A program made the position numbers and the translations under genes. The notes beneath the pieces are model-generated. The model searched no databases. It had not been told where the DNA came from and saw only the letters and a program-made list of their open reading frames with translations. A stretch of DNA of 38,070 nucleotides from Prevotellaceae bacterium (GTDB taxonomy: Bacteria; Bacteroidota; Bacteroidia; Bacteroidales; UBA932), in NCBI GenBank assembly GCA_031258415.1, contig JAIRMW010000038.1, forward strand, positions 1-38,070, read 5' to 3'. Below are positions 29,843 to 38,070 of this stretch, in pieces. Numbering within the stretch: the stretch's first letter is position 1; every line of letters begins with the position of its first letter.

Positions 29843-30904
29843 TTAATGGTCGATTTTGCTGATAAACCCCCATTTACCGTTATGCAGCACCCGCACCATG
29901 CCTTCCGAGAAAAAACCAACCTGATCGAATTGCGGCACGATGACCCATTCCCCCGTTTTGTCGATAAATCCATACATCCGTCCCTGTTTGGCGCTGGCCA
30001 ATCCTTCCGAGAAAAATCCGACGTGCTCAAATAACGGCTCGATGACCCATTCGCCCGTTTTGTCGATAAATCCCCACTGTCCGTTGTGCATCACGCGGGC
30101 AATGCCATCCGCGAAATAGCCGACCCATTCAAATTGCGGCTCAATCACCCACTGTCCGGCGGTATCAATAAACCCGTAAAGTCCGTCTTTTTCCGCTTCC
30201 GCCAGTCCTTCGGAAAAGGAACTGACCGACGTAAACTGCGGCTCAATCACCCATTGGCCGGAGGCATCAATAAATCCCTCTTTGCCATCGTGCATAGCCC
30301 TTGCTAAACCTTCCGAGAAAAACCCGACCTGCTGGAATTGCGGTTCGATGACCCACTGTCCGGTGGTATCAATAAATCCTTCCTTTCCGTTATGGCGAGC
30401 CCATGCCAGCCCTTCGGAAAAGAAGCCTACCGACGTAAACTGGGGCTCGATGACCCATTGGCCGGCCGTATCGATAAACCCCTCTTTCCCTTCGTGTGGC
30501 ACCCATGCCAGCCCCTCGGAAAACGCGCCTACCGACGCGAAATTCGGTTCGATCACCCATTGGCCGGTGGTATCAATAAAACCCTCTTTGCCCTCGTGCT
30601 TGACCCACGCAATACCGTCCGAAAAATTCCATGCTTTTTCAAACATCGGTTCAATCACCCATTGGCCGACGGCGTTGATAAACCCTTCTTTGCCATTGTG
30701 CCGCGCCCATGCGAAGCCTTCTGAGAAAAAACCAACATATTCAAATTGAGGGGCAATTACCCACTCCCATTGCGCGTCGTCGTCGTCCGTGTTTGGCGTT
30801 CTCGCGGCCAATGGGGTACCGGCATACCATAGGCAAACAAAAAAAATAAATGTTCCTGATTTTACAATTGAAAATAACTGTCTGTCTGTCGCTAACTGTT
30901 TCAT
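29843..30904 (-). CDS. Exported WG-repeat protein (nine 34-aa repeats)
   Basis: Repeats of QWVIEPQF..VGFFSEGLAWARHNGKEGFIDTTG, nine copies with no length variation; N-terminal signal-like hydrophobic segment. Confidence 0.92.
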   Translation of the reverse strand: MKQLATDRQLFSIVKSGTFIFFVCLWYAGTPLAARTPNTDDDDAQWEWVIAPQFEYVGFFSEGFAWARHNGKEGFINAVGQWVIEPMFEKAWNFSDGIAWVKHEGKEGFIDTTGQWVIEPNFASVGAFSEGLAWVPHEGKEGFIDTAGQWVIEPQFTSVGFFSEGLAWARHNGKEGFIDTTGQWVIEPQFQQVGFFSEGLARAMHDGKEGFIDASGQWVIEPQFTSVSSFSEGLAEAEKDGLYGFIDTAGQWVIEPQFEWVGYFADGIARVMHNGQWGFIDKTGEWVIEPLFEHVGFFSEGLASAKQGRMYGFIDKTGEWVIVPQFDQVGFFSEGMVRVLHNGKWGFISKIDH

Positions 30905-31009
30905 ATCCTTTCATCTTTAAATATTTACAACGTAAGTTATTTCTATCGTTTTCGATCATTCTTTCCTGTTGCGGACGGCCTCTTTACAGAGAAACAGGCA
31001 TTAGTATAT

Positions 31010-31036
31010 AAAAAACCGCTTCCCGCGATGGGGAAG
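31010..31036 (-). terminator. Rho-independent terminator downstream of the transglutaminase-like gene
   Basis: Minus strand CTTCCC-CATCGC-GGGAAG-CGGTTTTTT. Confidence 0.65.
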
Positions 31037-31165
31037 AAAAGCGTTACCTATCTATTGTTAGGCGCTTCCTGTTGTTCAATGTCCGTCCTTCGATTTTCAT
31101 CGTTTCTTTACGTTAATAAGCCCTGATAAAGCGCAAACCGGCGCGGCCGGTCTCAAGAAAGTCCG

Positions 31166-32608
31166 TTACCGCACGGCTATAATACGGGCGCTTTTATTCA
31201 GGTATTTCGGCATGCACTGGCCAATCCGGGCGCCGAAGTAGGTGGGGTCGCAAATAGTATATTTGTCGTCGTTGTAGGTAACATAGGAACCGGGCGTTTC
31301 ATCGTTGAAGCACACGGCTACGGCCACATGGTCGTCGTACTCAAGCCCGACTACTTTCAGGCCGGTAAGTTTGCGCACAAGGTAGGCGAAGAGCACAGAA
31401 TTGTCCTCGCAATCGCTGTACGGGTAGGTGAATAGCTCTTCGTAGAAAAAGAACTTCTCATGGCCGAACTGCTGTTCATCGGCTTTATACGGAAAACTTT
31501 CATGCATAAAACGCAACAGCAATGCCACTTTCTCCGAGTCGCTTTTTCCTTGCAGGAAGGGCATAAACGTTTCCCATAGCGACTCGTTTACATCGCTCGA
31601 ACAGTCGGAATTGAAGTAAACCGACAAGTTCGTTGCAGGCACCCGGCTGTAAAAGGCAAGCGCATAGGGATTATATACGATTTCGAATGCGCTGTCGAAC
31701 GTTTTGCTGTTAAATGCTTGTTTGCTCCCGCTGTAAGCGGCTTGCAACGCGGCGGTATTGGCTAGCCGGAGCCCCTGCTTTTTTGCCCGTCTTTCGTCGT
31801 CGGGGTATGTCGACATGGCGGCGACCGCAGGGCGTTCGACAAGGTAGTACCGGTCGCCCGACACAATAATGGACGCCAGTTCATATACTTCATCGTCAAT
31901 AGCCAATAACAATACCAGTTCGTTTCTCGCCGTTTCGGTTGCAAGGCGTACTTTATAGTTGCTGCAATCGAGCACAAAGGCAATAAATATCCGTCTTTCG
32001 TCCGGCTGCGACGACGGATATATGTTTGCGGCGATTTCTTTAACCAGCAAATAATAGCCCCAGTCGCTCAGCGCATAAATCTTTTTAATAAGCAGGCACT
32101 GATAAACAAACTCGGGATAATTGGCTTCGGCGAGCGTAGCCCAGAAATGGCCTACTTCGTCTTCCGACACGCTGGGCAGCGTTACCAAAAAAGCCTTGTC
32201 GTACTTGATTGTTAAAGTATGACCCAATACGCTAACAGTGGTTTTCTCGTACTGCACGCCGGTTGATTGTTCGGGTTCTTCCGGCTCCAAAGGCGTTGCT
32301 TTCGGCGGCGTTATCACGTCGGGCAACGCCGGCAGTTCGGCGTCGGGAATGTCAATATCCGGATCTGCTACGGGCGGCTCTACCGGCTGTGGTTTTACCG
32401 GTTTTTTTCGCCCCATATACACCTCATATTCTGTCCACTTCTGCTTAAGATATTCGGCAAATTCGCGTTGTCGATCCTGTTTATACGTTTCAAATTGCTG
32501 CGCCCTTTCCTGTTTATACCTCTCGAAACTATCCGTTTGTGCATAACTCGCAACCGGTATGACGACCAATAGCGCCGCAACGGTTAATCTGTAATAATTC
32601 GTCTTCAT
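31166..32608 (-). CDS. Exported protein with C-terminal transglutaminase-like cysteine-catalytic domain
   Basis: Signal peptide MKTNYYRLTVAALLVVIPVASYAQT; charged coiled N-terminus; Pro-rich linker; YPYSDCEDNSVLFAYLVRKL...DDHVAVAVCF...YTICDPTYFGA gives a Cys400/His427/Asp454-like triad. Confidence 0.75.
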   Translation of the reverse strand: MKTNYYRLTVAALLVVIPVASYAQTDSFERYKQERAQQFETYKQDRQREFAEYLKQKWTEYEVYMGRKKPVKPQPVEPPVADPDIDIPDAELPALPDVITPPKATPLEPEEPEQSTGVQYEKTTVSVLGHTLTIKYDKAFLVTLPSVSEDEVGHFWATLAEANYPEFVYQCLLIKKIYALSDWGYYLLVKEIAANIYPSSQPDERRIFIAFVLDCSNYKVRLATETARNELVLLLAIDDEVYELASIIVSGDRYYLVERPAVAAMSTYPDDERRAKKQGLRLANTAALQAAYSGSKQAFNSKTFDSAFEIVYNPYALAFYSRVPATNLSVYFNSDCSSDVNESLWETFMPFLQGKSDSEKVALLLRFMHESFPYKADEQQFGHEKFFFYEELFTYPYSDCEDNSVLFAYLVRKLTGLKVVGLEYDDHVAVAVCFNDETPGSYVTYNDDKYTICDPTYFGARIGQCMPKYLNKSARIIAVR

Positions 32609-33414
32609 AATACTCGTTGATTCTTACTAATCTTGTATTGCACAAAACCGGCTGTTTGCCGGTCGGGACTGATACGCGCCAGCCAATTCAACACCGAATG
32701 ATAATCCATTTGTGTTTTCATATAAGGCACATCATCTTTTGTATACACCACAATCATCCGATTCGTTTCTTCGTCCGACAAGGGATTGTGTTTCGTCAGC
32801 CGGTAGGTAATCCTGTTGGTGGTTGGAAAATCGATCTGTCGTCCCGCCTCGCACAGCCGGTTTGGTTCATCGGGATTAGGATATAGCAAGGCGCCGGAAA
32901 GGTCATGTTCAAAAACAAATATTTTTAAATAGCCTTTTTTATTTGGCGTAACGCTAAACGAAAGGGACGCATCCTGTGCATATACCGCTTTTATACCCTT
33001 TATCTTAATCGCAAACGAAGGGTCGGCGCTTTTTTCGTAGATACGGACAGTAGCGTCAATCGTTACCTTCATCCGCACCATGTTTGTGCCGTCCATGGTA
33101 ATAATCTCCGGCTTTTGTTCCACTATTGCAAAGTCGATAATCGTTCCCCGCGTTTCATTGGTCGATATTTCCGCGTAGGCTTGGCCGCTGTTGTCGGAAA
33201 ACAACGTAGCCATAGACGATACGTTTTCTTCCACCCCGGACTTCCTCAACGCATTGATTTTAGCTTCAACCAAGGCTTTTTCGGTCGCTTCCTCGGGGGT
33301 AATATTACTTACCGTCCACTCGCCCTGCGCTCCCTTAACCGGAATATCCCGGTATTGTGCCGCAAGCCATGTAGCGTTAGCCAGTAGCATTACTGTCAGA
33401 AGGTTCCGTCTCAT
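32605..33414 (-). CDS. Exported DUF4384-like domain protein
   Basis: Signal peptide MRRNLLTVMLLANATWLAAQ; DASLSFSVTPNKKGYLKIFVFEHDLSGALLYPNPDEPNRL resembles the DUF4384 core; 4-bp ATGA overlap with the next gene. Confidence 0.7.
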   Translation of the reverse strand: MRRNLLTVMLLANATWLAAQYRDIPVKGAQGEWTVSNITPEEATEKALVEAKINALRKSGVEENVSSMATLFSDNSGQAYAEISTNETRGTIIDFAIVEQKPEIITMDGTNMVRMKVTIDATVRIYEKSADPSFAIKIKGIKAVYAQDASLSFSVTPNKKGYLKIFVFEHDLSGALLYPNPDEPNRLCEAGRQIDFPTTNRITYRLTKHNPLSDEETNRMIVVYTKDDVPYMKTQMDYHSVLNWLARISPDRQTAGFVQYKISKNQRVL

Positions 33415-33523
33415 TTGTCGAATTGTTAAGAGCTAAAACACCAACGGTTTCGATGCTTACGCGATAGGACGTGTAACTCCCTCGGCTATTCCACAGACTT
33501 ACACGCCTTATACTAACGATATG

Positions 33524-34111
33524 TTATTTACGCGCGTTGAACAATTCCATCGCTTTGTCAAACTCCTTGTTAAACTGGTATTCATCAAAATCCAGTCGGT
33601 CTTTGGCTTCCTGCGATATCCTGCTGCCTAAGGATTTACCAATGTCTTCGTGAGCCATTTCCAATGCGACGAAACAAGTATATTGATTGGTCGATTTCGA
33701 TTTATAAAGCTTTTTGCCTTTGTTTACGACGTTCGACAATACCTGTTGTACGGCAATCACACTTTCGGCCTGGAATTTAGTACCGGCATCCGACACTTCG
33801 TCAATCCCGTGATTTCGCAAATACTGCTTTGTCGCTTCCTGCACAACCGATTGTATATCGCCGGCAATAGCTGTTTTCGCATTCTGAATCGCAATCTTTT
33901 CAGCAATGGTTCGATCGGTACTGACACCTTGCGCCACTGCCCGGAAAAACTTCTTGTCCGTTTGATACTCTGATCCTACAAACGGGTCAATTTGTTCTAC
34001 CATGTCGGAGTCCTTGTCCATCGTAGCAACCTTTTTAGATCCGCCACAACTTGTTGCAAGCAACGTAAGCCCTGCAACGCAAATCGTAATAAATAAATAA
34101 CGTGTTTTCAT
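33524..34111 (-). CDS. LPP20-like lipoprotein
   Basis: Lipobox LTLLATSCGGS; GVSTDRTIAEKIAIQNAKTAIAGDIQSVVQEATKQYL resembles the LPP20/LPP-like fold. Confidence 0.7.
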   Translation of the reverse strand: MKTRYLFITICVAGLTLLATSCGGSKKVATMDKDSDMVEQIDPFVGSEYQTDKKFFRAVAQGVSTDRTIAEKIAIQNAKTAIAGDIQSVVQEATKQYLRNHGIDEVSDAGTKFQAESVIAVQQVLSNVVNKGKKLYKSKSTNQYTCFVALEMAHEDIGKSLGSRISQEAKDRLDFDEYQFNKEFDKAMELFNARK

Positions 34112-34234
34112 GTGATTTGTTACATTTTTAGTGTTTATAAAAAATTAAATTGTTTGTTTGTCCTGTTTTTTACTTTAAAGTATAATGACACTTTTTTTTC
34201 GTTTGTGACAGTAGAAAAAAATATTTTTAAAAAT

Positions 34235-34786
34235 TTATTCCGTATCAACCGAGTCGGAAGAAGCATAATGCGGCCTGGGCACAGCCATAATAGGCGTTAA
34301 TACATCCGTCCGGCTGTTATCGTTGCTTTTGGTTTCGAGCGTATCGCGGCTTGGTTTGTTTTTGGTTCCGGGTGATTTCTTTTTTACCGGCGTATTGTCG
34401 GCGCTTGCCGGGACTGTCGGCTTAACAGGCAACACGGGAGTAGGCGTTTTTATCCGGTCGGCAGTATCGATCGGCGTGTCGGCTGTCATGTTTGGCGGAG
34501 GTACGCTGTCGGGCAGATTATGTTTAAGGAATAATAATGCGCCGGAGCAAAGCAGCAACAATACGGCTGCCGCTGCCAGGATCGTTTTCCAGACCACACT
34601 ATGCGCGGTCTGCGTCTGCTCCTCGGATTGTAGCGTTTGCGCCAGTTTCCGGACAGCATCGACCTGCGCACGGCAATCTTTACACGATAAAAGGTGTTCT
34701 TGAAAGATTTTTTCCTGCTCGTCGCCTAATTGATTTAAAAGGTAGCATTGAATCAATTTCCCTCTCGAATGAATGCACTTGCTCAT
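34235..34786 (-). CDS. Membrane anti-sigma factor with zinc-finger (HxxxCxxC) motif
   Basis: MSKCIHSRGKLIQCYLLNQLGDEQEKIFQEHLLSCKDCRAQVDAV, one TM helix (TILAAAAVLLLLCSGALLFL), Pro/Thr-rich periplasmic tail; start overlaps the sigma gene stop by ATGA (34783..34786). Confidence 0.82.
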   Translation of the reverse strand: MSKCIHSRGKLIQCYLLNQLGDEQEKIFQEHLLSCKDCRAQVDAVRKLAQTLQSEEQTQTAHSVVWKTILAAAAVLLLLCSGALLFLKHNLPDSVPPPNMTADTPIDTADRIKTPTPVLPVKPTVPASADNTPVKKKSPGTKNKPSRDTLETKSNDNSRTDVLTPIMAVPRPHYASSDSVDTE

Positions 34787-35937
34787 GATTCCTGAAGAAT
34801 TGTTTTTAAGTGTTTTAATACATTTTTTTTCGTTCTTGTACATTCCTGCCGCAGTTTTTCGTTCAAGCGTTTCCGCTCGCTATCCGAAAGAATTGCGCCA
34901 TTATAGCGTTCATTAATAATTTCGTCGTACGAAAGCCCGTTTACCGACACGTCTATCAACAAATTTACTTTGTCCTGCCGTTTATCCACCAGCCGCTTGT
35001 GCAGCGGATGACGCGTATCGAGCAAGATGACGGCGGCCAATTGGGCCATCGCATATTCATTTTCAACATCGTAATCAATAGGCAACGAAGCAGAAGCTTC
35101 ACTGCTCTTATCAACTAAATGGAAAACGGAGGCATCCAATTCACCCGTAATTTCGTCTTGCTTATTTTTCCGACAATATTCATGTATTTTATTGATACAT
35201 ACCTTATATGCATAGTTTCGAAAATGAACGGCATCGTTAAACACTACTTTCTGCATCTGCACTTTCTTACTCAGTTCCACATAACTTTCGGTAACAACTT
35301 CGTCTTTTGCGATGTCTCTATACGTAGATGACCAAATTTTCGATTTTGTGACACTGATTGCGATTTTATTTAGCAACTCGTACACGCAATGCCAAAAATC
35401 GTTATCGTTACGACGCAATTGTACAATAAACTGGTCGAAACGAAGCGGATACATTTTCAAAATTTCATTCCAAAAATAGCGCTTGAGTTCGTCCGGGGTG
35501 GAAAACTTCCTGTCGGAATAATAAAATAGTTGAAAAATGTCGTTAAAAATCAATGTCGTAAGGAAAAACGACAAACTCCGCCGAACTTTTATCGCAGTAT
35601 CCAGTTCAGAGGGTACCGACTTTTCTCGAAGGCAATCGAGTTGTTGCTGTAAGTGAATGCGAAGTGTTCGTGCAAAAGGATTTTTCGTCTCTTTTTGCTT
35701 CTGCTGTTCCACAAAATGGGCATACCCAATTCGAGCATACAAAAGCGGCACTAATTCTTTACGAAGCACATGAATATTGATCGCAACACTGTGTGTCTGC
35801 GGTATTAGGTCGGCTATCAGCGTTTGCCGAAACGATTGGGGAAAACCGAGATACGACAATTCTTGTTTTTCCCACTCCTTCACTATTATTTCAGCGATTG
35901 CCTGAGCAATTAGTGTATTATTAGTCTCCATAATCAA
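34783..35937 (-). CDS. Divergent sigma-70-like factor with ~200-aa N-terminal extension
   Basis: Region-2-like VTESYVELSKKVQMQ...HFRNYAYKVCINKIHEYCRKNKQDE and region-4-like VNLLIDVSVNGLSYDEIINERYNG...KLRQECTRTKKNVLKHL; overlaps an anti-sigma gene. Confidence 0.6.
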   Translation of the reverse strand: MIMETNNTLIAQAIAEIIVKEWEKQELSYLGFPQSFRQTLIADLIPQTHSVAINIHVLRKELVPLLYARIGYAHFVEQQKQKETKNPFARTLRIHLQQQLDCLREKSVPSELDTAIKVRRSLSFFLTTLIFNDIFQLFYYSDRKFSTPDELKRYFWNEILKMYPLRFDQFIVQLRRNDNDFWHCVYELLNKIAISVTKSKIWSSTYRDIAKDEVVTESYVELSKKVQMQKVVFNDAVHFRNYAYKVCINKIHEYCRKNKQDEITGELDASVFHLVDKSSEASASLPIDYDVENEYAMAQLAAVILLDTRHPLHKRLVDKRQDKVNLLIDVSVNGLSYDEIINERYNGAILSDSERKRLNEKLRQECTRTKKNVLKHLKTILQES

Positions 35938-35950
35938 ATATGATAGTAAT

Positions 35951-35995
35951 GCAAATATACATGAAAATTTTGAATTTACACGCCGACGGATAAAA
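35951..35995 (-). promoter_or_regulatory. Promoter region of the sigma-factor locus (TATATTTG box); second copy of the 45-bp panB-promoter element
   Basis: CAAATATA at 35952..35959; GCAAATATACATGAAAATTTTGAATTTACACGCCGACGGATAAAA matches 9807..9851 at 40/45. Confidence 0.7.
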
Positions 35996-36096
35996 TTTCT
36001 CCCCGAAAAATTATAAGGGAAGGTTGCAAAAATTCTTGAGACCCTATGCGTTGAATAACTGTGTGCTTGAGCATACGGGGGTGAGTTGCCGAACGC

Positions 36097-36123
36097 CCAT
36101 TATTCATTGTTCATTATTCATTG
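36097..36123. repeat. 27-bp repeat CCATTATTCATTGTTCATTATTCATTG (copy 2)
   Basis: Identical to 27278..27304. Confidence 0.85.
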
Positions 36124-36285
36124 AAATAAGGGTATAAGGTTCGGAGGTGGGGGGACTTTCCGTGCTACTACCGTTGTTTTGTTTTTTAAATAAGGGGGAA
36201 ATAAGGTTTTTCTGCGATTTGCTTCGCGTTACGAACAGCCTGTTGAAAGCGCCGCCCTTTTTTTTCCCTTCTTACGCCCTCGTTT

Positions 36286-36316
36286 TTTGCACTTTCGGAA
36301 TTTTCTCGTACCTTTG
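36286..36316 (+). promoter_or_regulatory. Bacteroidetes-type promoter TTTG-N19-TACCTTTG upstream of the 36631 gene
   Basis: TTTG 36286..36289; TACCTTTG 36309..36316; ends 2 bp before the distal inverted repeat. Confidence 0.7.
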
Positions 36317-36318
36317 TT

Positions 36319-36348
36319 TTACTTCTGATAATATACATTATCGGAAGT
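36319..36348. repeat. Distal arm of 30-bp exact inverted repeat pair
   Basis: TTACTTCTGATAATATACATTATCGGAAGT, reverse complement of 36512..36541; itself nearly palindromic. Confidence 0.92.
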
Positions 36349-36417
36349 AGTCCGAACACTCTTTCCAAAATATTTTTTCAAAATTATAAAGTCAAGCGTA
36401 TTATAAATGTGTTTTAA

Positions 36418-36449
36418 GGGGGATTTTTGTCTGTCCCCCGTCTTTTTTT
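36418..36449 (+). terminator. Rho-independent terminator between the inverted repeats
   Basis: GGGGGA-TTTTTGTCTG-TCCCCC-GTCTTTTTTT. Confidence 0.75.
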
Positions 36450-36511
36450 GAGTTCCGTCTTTCCTCTGTGTCGTCATATCAAGCCTCTGTTTTTGTTATT
36501 ATTACAAGCTC

Positions 36512-36541
36512 ACTTCCGATAATGTATATTATCAGAAGTAA
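36512..36541. repeat. Proximal arm of 30-bp exact inverted repeat pair
   Basis: ACTTCCGATAATGTATATTATCAGAAGTAA, reverse complement of 36319..36348. Confidence 0.92.
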
Positions 36542-36630
36542 CGATAGACGCCCATTTCCGTTATAACGCCCCCCAAGACAACAAATAAACACAGTAAAAA
36601 TCAATAAACACACATAATATTCATAAAACG

Positions 36631-38070
36631 ATGAGAAAAATATTTCTGTATCCCTTGTTATTCCTCTGTTTAACGCCTGTTTTCGGACAGTCGATCGAGG
36701 TCGAAATTCAACATCTTGGCGCCAATTATTCCGCGACGCCTCCTACCGTTACGTTCGAGGTTTTCTGGGACGCCGCGCCTACATCTCCTCGCCACCGCGA
36801 TACGGTCTGGCTGTTTGTCGACGTCCAGCCGATTAATCCCGATAACTCGGTGGGCGCGTGGCGTCCCGCTACCATTACCGCCGTGGCGCCGCCGCTCGGC
36901 GCGGGCACGGTCATTCCTTCTTCGCTCAACGGACGCGGCTTTTACCTCGACGGGCATACGGGCGCCGTCCCGTTCAGTTCGACGCTCACCGTGTCGCTAA
37001 GCCCCGACCTCAACGGCGCGAAGTTCAACTGGTGCGCCTACGCCTCCGACTACCCGCCCAACGCCACCGAAGGCGCCGGGCATTACGTGCTGCACGGTAC
37101 GCCGCCCTTCGTGGTCAATGGCGATACGCTGGCGCCGGGCGTCCGCGCCTTCACCGGTTGCATCGACGTCCTGACCGACGCCACCGGCTGTCCGGGGCTC
37201 GTGCCGGCGAGACCGGTCGTTACGGCCTTCGTCGCCACGCCCGATACCATTTGCGCAGGCGATACGGCGGCGCTCACGGCTACGGCCACCGGCGCGTCGG
37301 AATACAGCTTCGACGGCGGCCAGACGTGGCAGGCGGCGCCGACCGCAAGGGTCGCCCCGACGAGTGATACCACTTATAATATATATGTGCGCAACGGCGC
37401 CGGCTGCACGGTAACTGCGACAACGGCGATAAAAGTCTACCCGATGCCTGTGCCGGCGTTCGTTTCCGCGCCCGACACGGTATGTTCGGGCAGCGTTGTG
37501 ACGGTTGTCGCCGGCGGCGGCGCCTCGTACTGCTTTACCCATACCTGCGAGGGTTGCGCCCACAATCCCTACCACACCGGCAACGATACGCTCCCCGAAT
37601 TTGAGTGCCGGTTTAGCGGCGCAAGCTGCTCCTACAGTTCCTCCGGCACGTATCGTTTCACGATCCCCGACGGCGGCAGCACCGTATGGGTGCGGGTAAT
37701 GAGCGAGCACGGCTGCCTCGACAGCATCTCGACGTTTATAGCCGTGGGCGGCAAGCCGACCCCGCCCGCGCTCTCCGGCGGCGTCTATTGCGGCAGCGGC
37801 GCCCTGTCCCTGTGGGGGCTGAGCGGCTACAGCTACCAGTTAGTTAATCCGGTGAACAGCCAAAGCGAAGGCGCGGAGGAATTGGGCGCCGGCGCTCCCA
37901 TCTACTTCCCCTTCACCCTGCCCGGCACTTACAGCTACGCGGTCAGGATCACCGAGCTTTCGTCGGGATGCACAAACACGAGCAGCCCGCAGACGCTGCA
38001 CATTCACCCCGAGTTCTTTCCCGGCTCGATCGACGCCGGCAGCGATACGGTTTGTTACGGCGCGTCGGTC
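36631..38070 (+). CDS. Secreted Ig-like repeat surface protein, 3' end beyond the window; paralogue of the 313..1980 gene
   Basis: Open frame from ATG 36631 to window end: MRKIFLYPLLFLCLTPVFGQSIEVEIQHLG...HRDTVWLFVDVQPINPDNSVGAWRPATIT...FNWCAYASDYPPNATEGAGHYVLHGTPPFVVNG. Missing from the ORF track because no stop lies in the window. Confidence 0.85.
   Translation, partial: MRKIFLYPLLFLCLTPVFGQSIEVEIQHLGANYSATPPTVTFEVFWDAAPTSPRHRDTVWLFVDVQPINPDNSVGAWRPATITAVAPPLGAGTVIPSSLNGRGFYLDGHTGAVPFSSTLTVSLSPDLNGAKFNWCAYASDYPPNATEGAGHYVLHGTPPFVVNGDTLAPGVRAFTGCIDVLTDATGCPGLVPARPVVTAFVATPDTICAGDTAALTATATGASEYSFDGGQTWQAAPTARVAPTSDTTYNIYVRNGAGCTVTATTAIKVYPMPVPAFVSAPDTVCSGSVVTVVAGGGASYCFTHTCEGCAHNPYHTGNDTLPEFECRFSGASCSYSSSGTYRFTIPDGGSTVWVRVMSEHGCLDSISTFIAVGGKPTPPALSGGVYCGSGALSLWGLSGYSYQLVNPVNSQSEGAEELGAGAPIYFPFTLPGTYSYAVRITELSSGCTNTSSPQTLHIHPEFFPGSIDAGSDTVCYGASV

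Noticed and set aside
30282-30749. Plus-strand ORFs with repeated peptides
   Set aside because: Antisense frames of the 102-bp WG repeat.
36147-36350. 67-aa plus-strand ORF
   Set aside because: Overlaps the promoter and inverted repeat upstream of the 36631 gene; no recognisable domain.
36319-36541. MITE-type insertion as explanation for the 30-bp inverted repeats
   Set aside because: No target-site duplication visible at the edges; kept only as an alternative because a short or decayed duplication cannot be excluded.

Overview
This window is Bacteroidetes/Bacteroidales-type chromosomal DNA. The supporting evidence is TAnnTTTG-type promoter boxes, Bacteroidales-style gene order, and SPOR, LptE, DUF4834 and PIF1-HTH type proteins. 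Most of it is conserved housekeeping sequence: RsmI-like methyltransferase, Lon, a BamA-like outer-membrane protein, RluA-type synthase, PanB, a sigma-54 activator followed by LptE and SecG, ThiL, an S41 protease, dCMP deaminase, an acyl-CoA synthetase, an MsbA-like ABC exporter, a HAD hydrolase and a PIF1-like helicase. Three parts look unusual. (1) At about 27.3-35.9 kb there is a co-directional locus with a divergent sigma-70-like protein, a zinc-finger anti-sigma factor (ATGA overlap), an LPP20-like lipoprotein, a DUF4384-like protein, a transglutaminase-like protein, a 9x34-aa WG-repeat protein, a SUMF1/FGE-like protein without one canonical FGE cysteine, and a secreted caspase-fold protease. 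The last six appear exported. (2) Two paralogous Ig-like surface proteins sit at opposite ends of the window. Each has a leader bounded by a pair of exact inverted repeats (25 bp and 30 bp) that are themselves nearly palindromic, with a TACCTTTG promoter box just outside the distal repeat. These are candidate invertible switches or leader-RNA elements. (3) Two unrelated tandem arrays of hairpin-forming units (5x42 bp and about 11x23/24 bp) sit in divergent intergenic regions. One 42-bp unit carries a compensatory base-pair change. A 45-bp promoter-region element is also shared (40/45) between panB and the sigma-factor locus. No rRNA, tRNA or CRISPR was recognised. All calls come from reading the sequence; no database searches were run.
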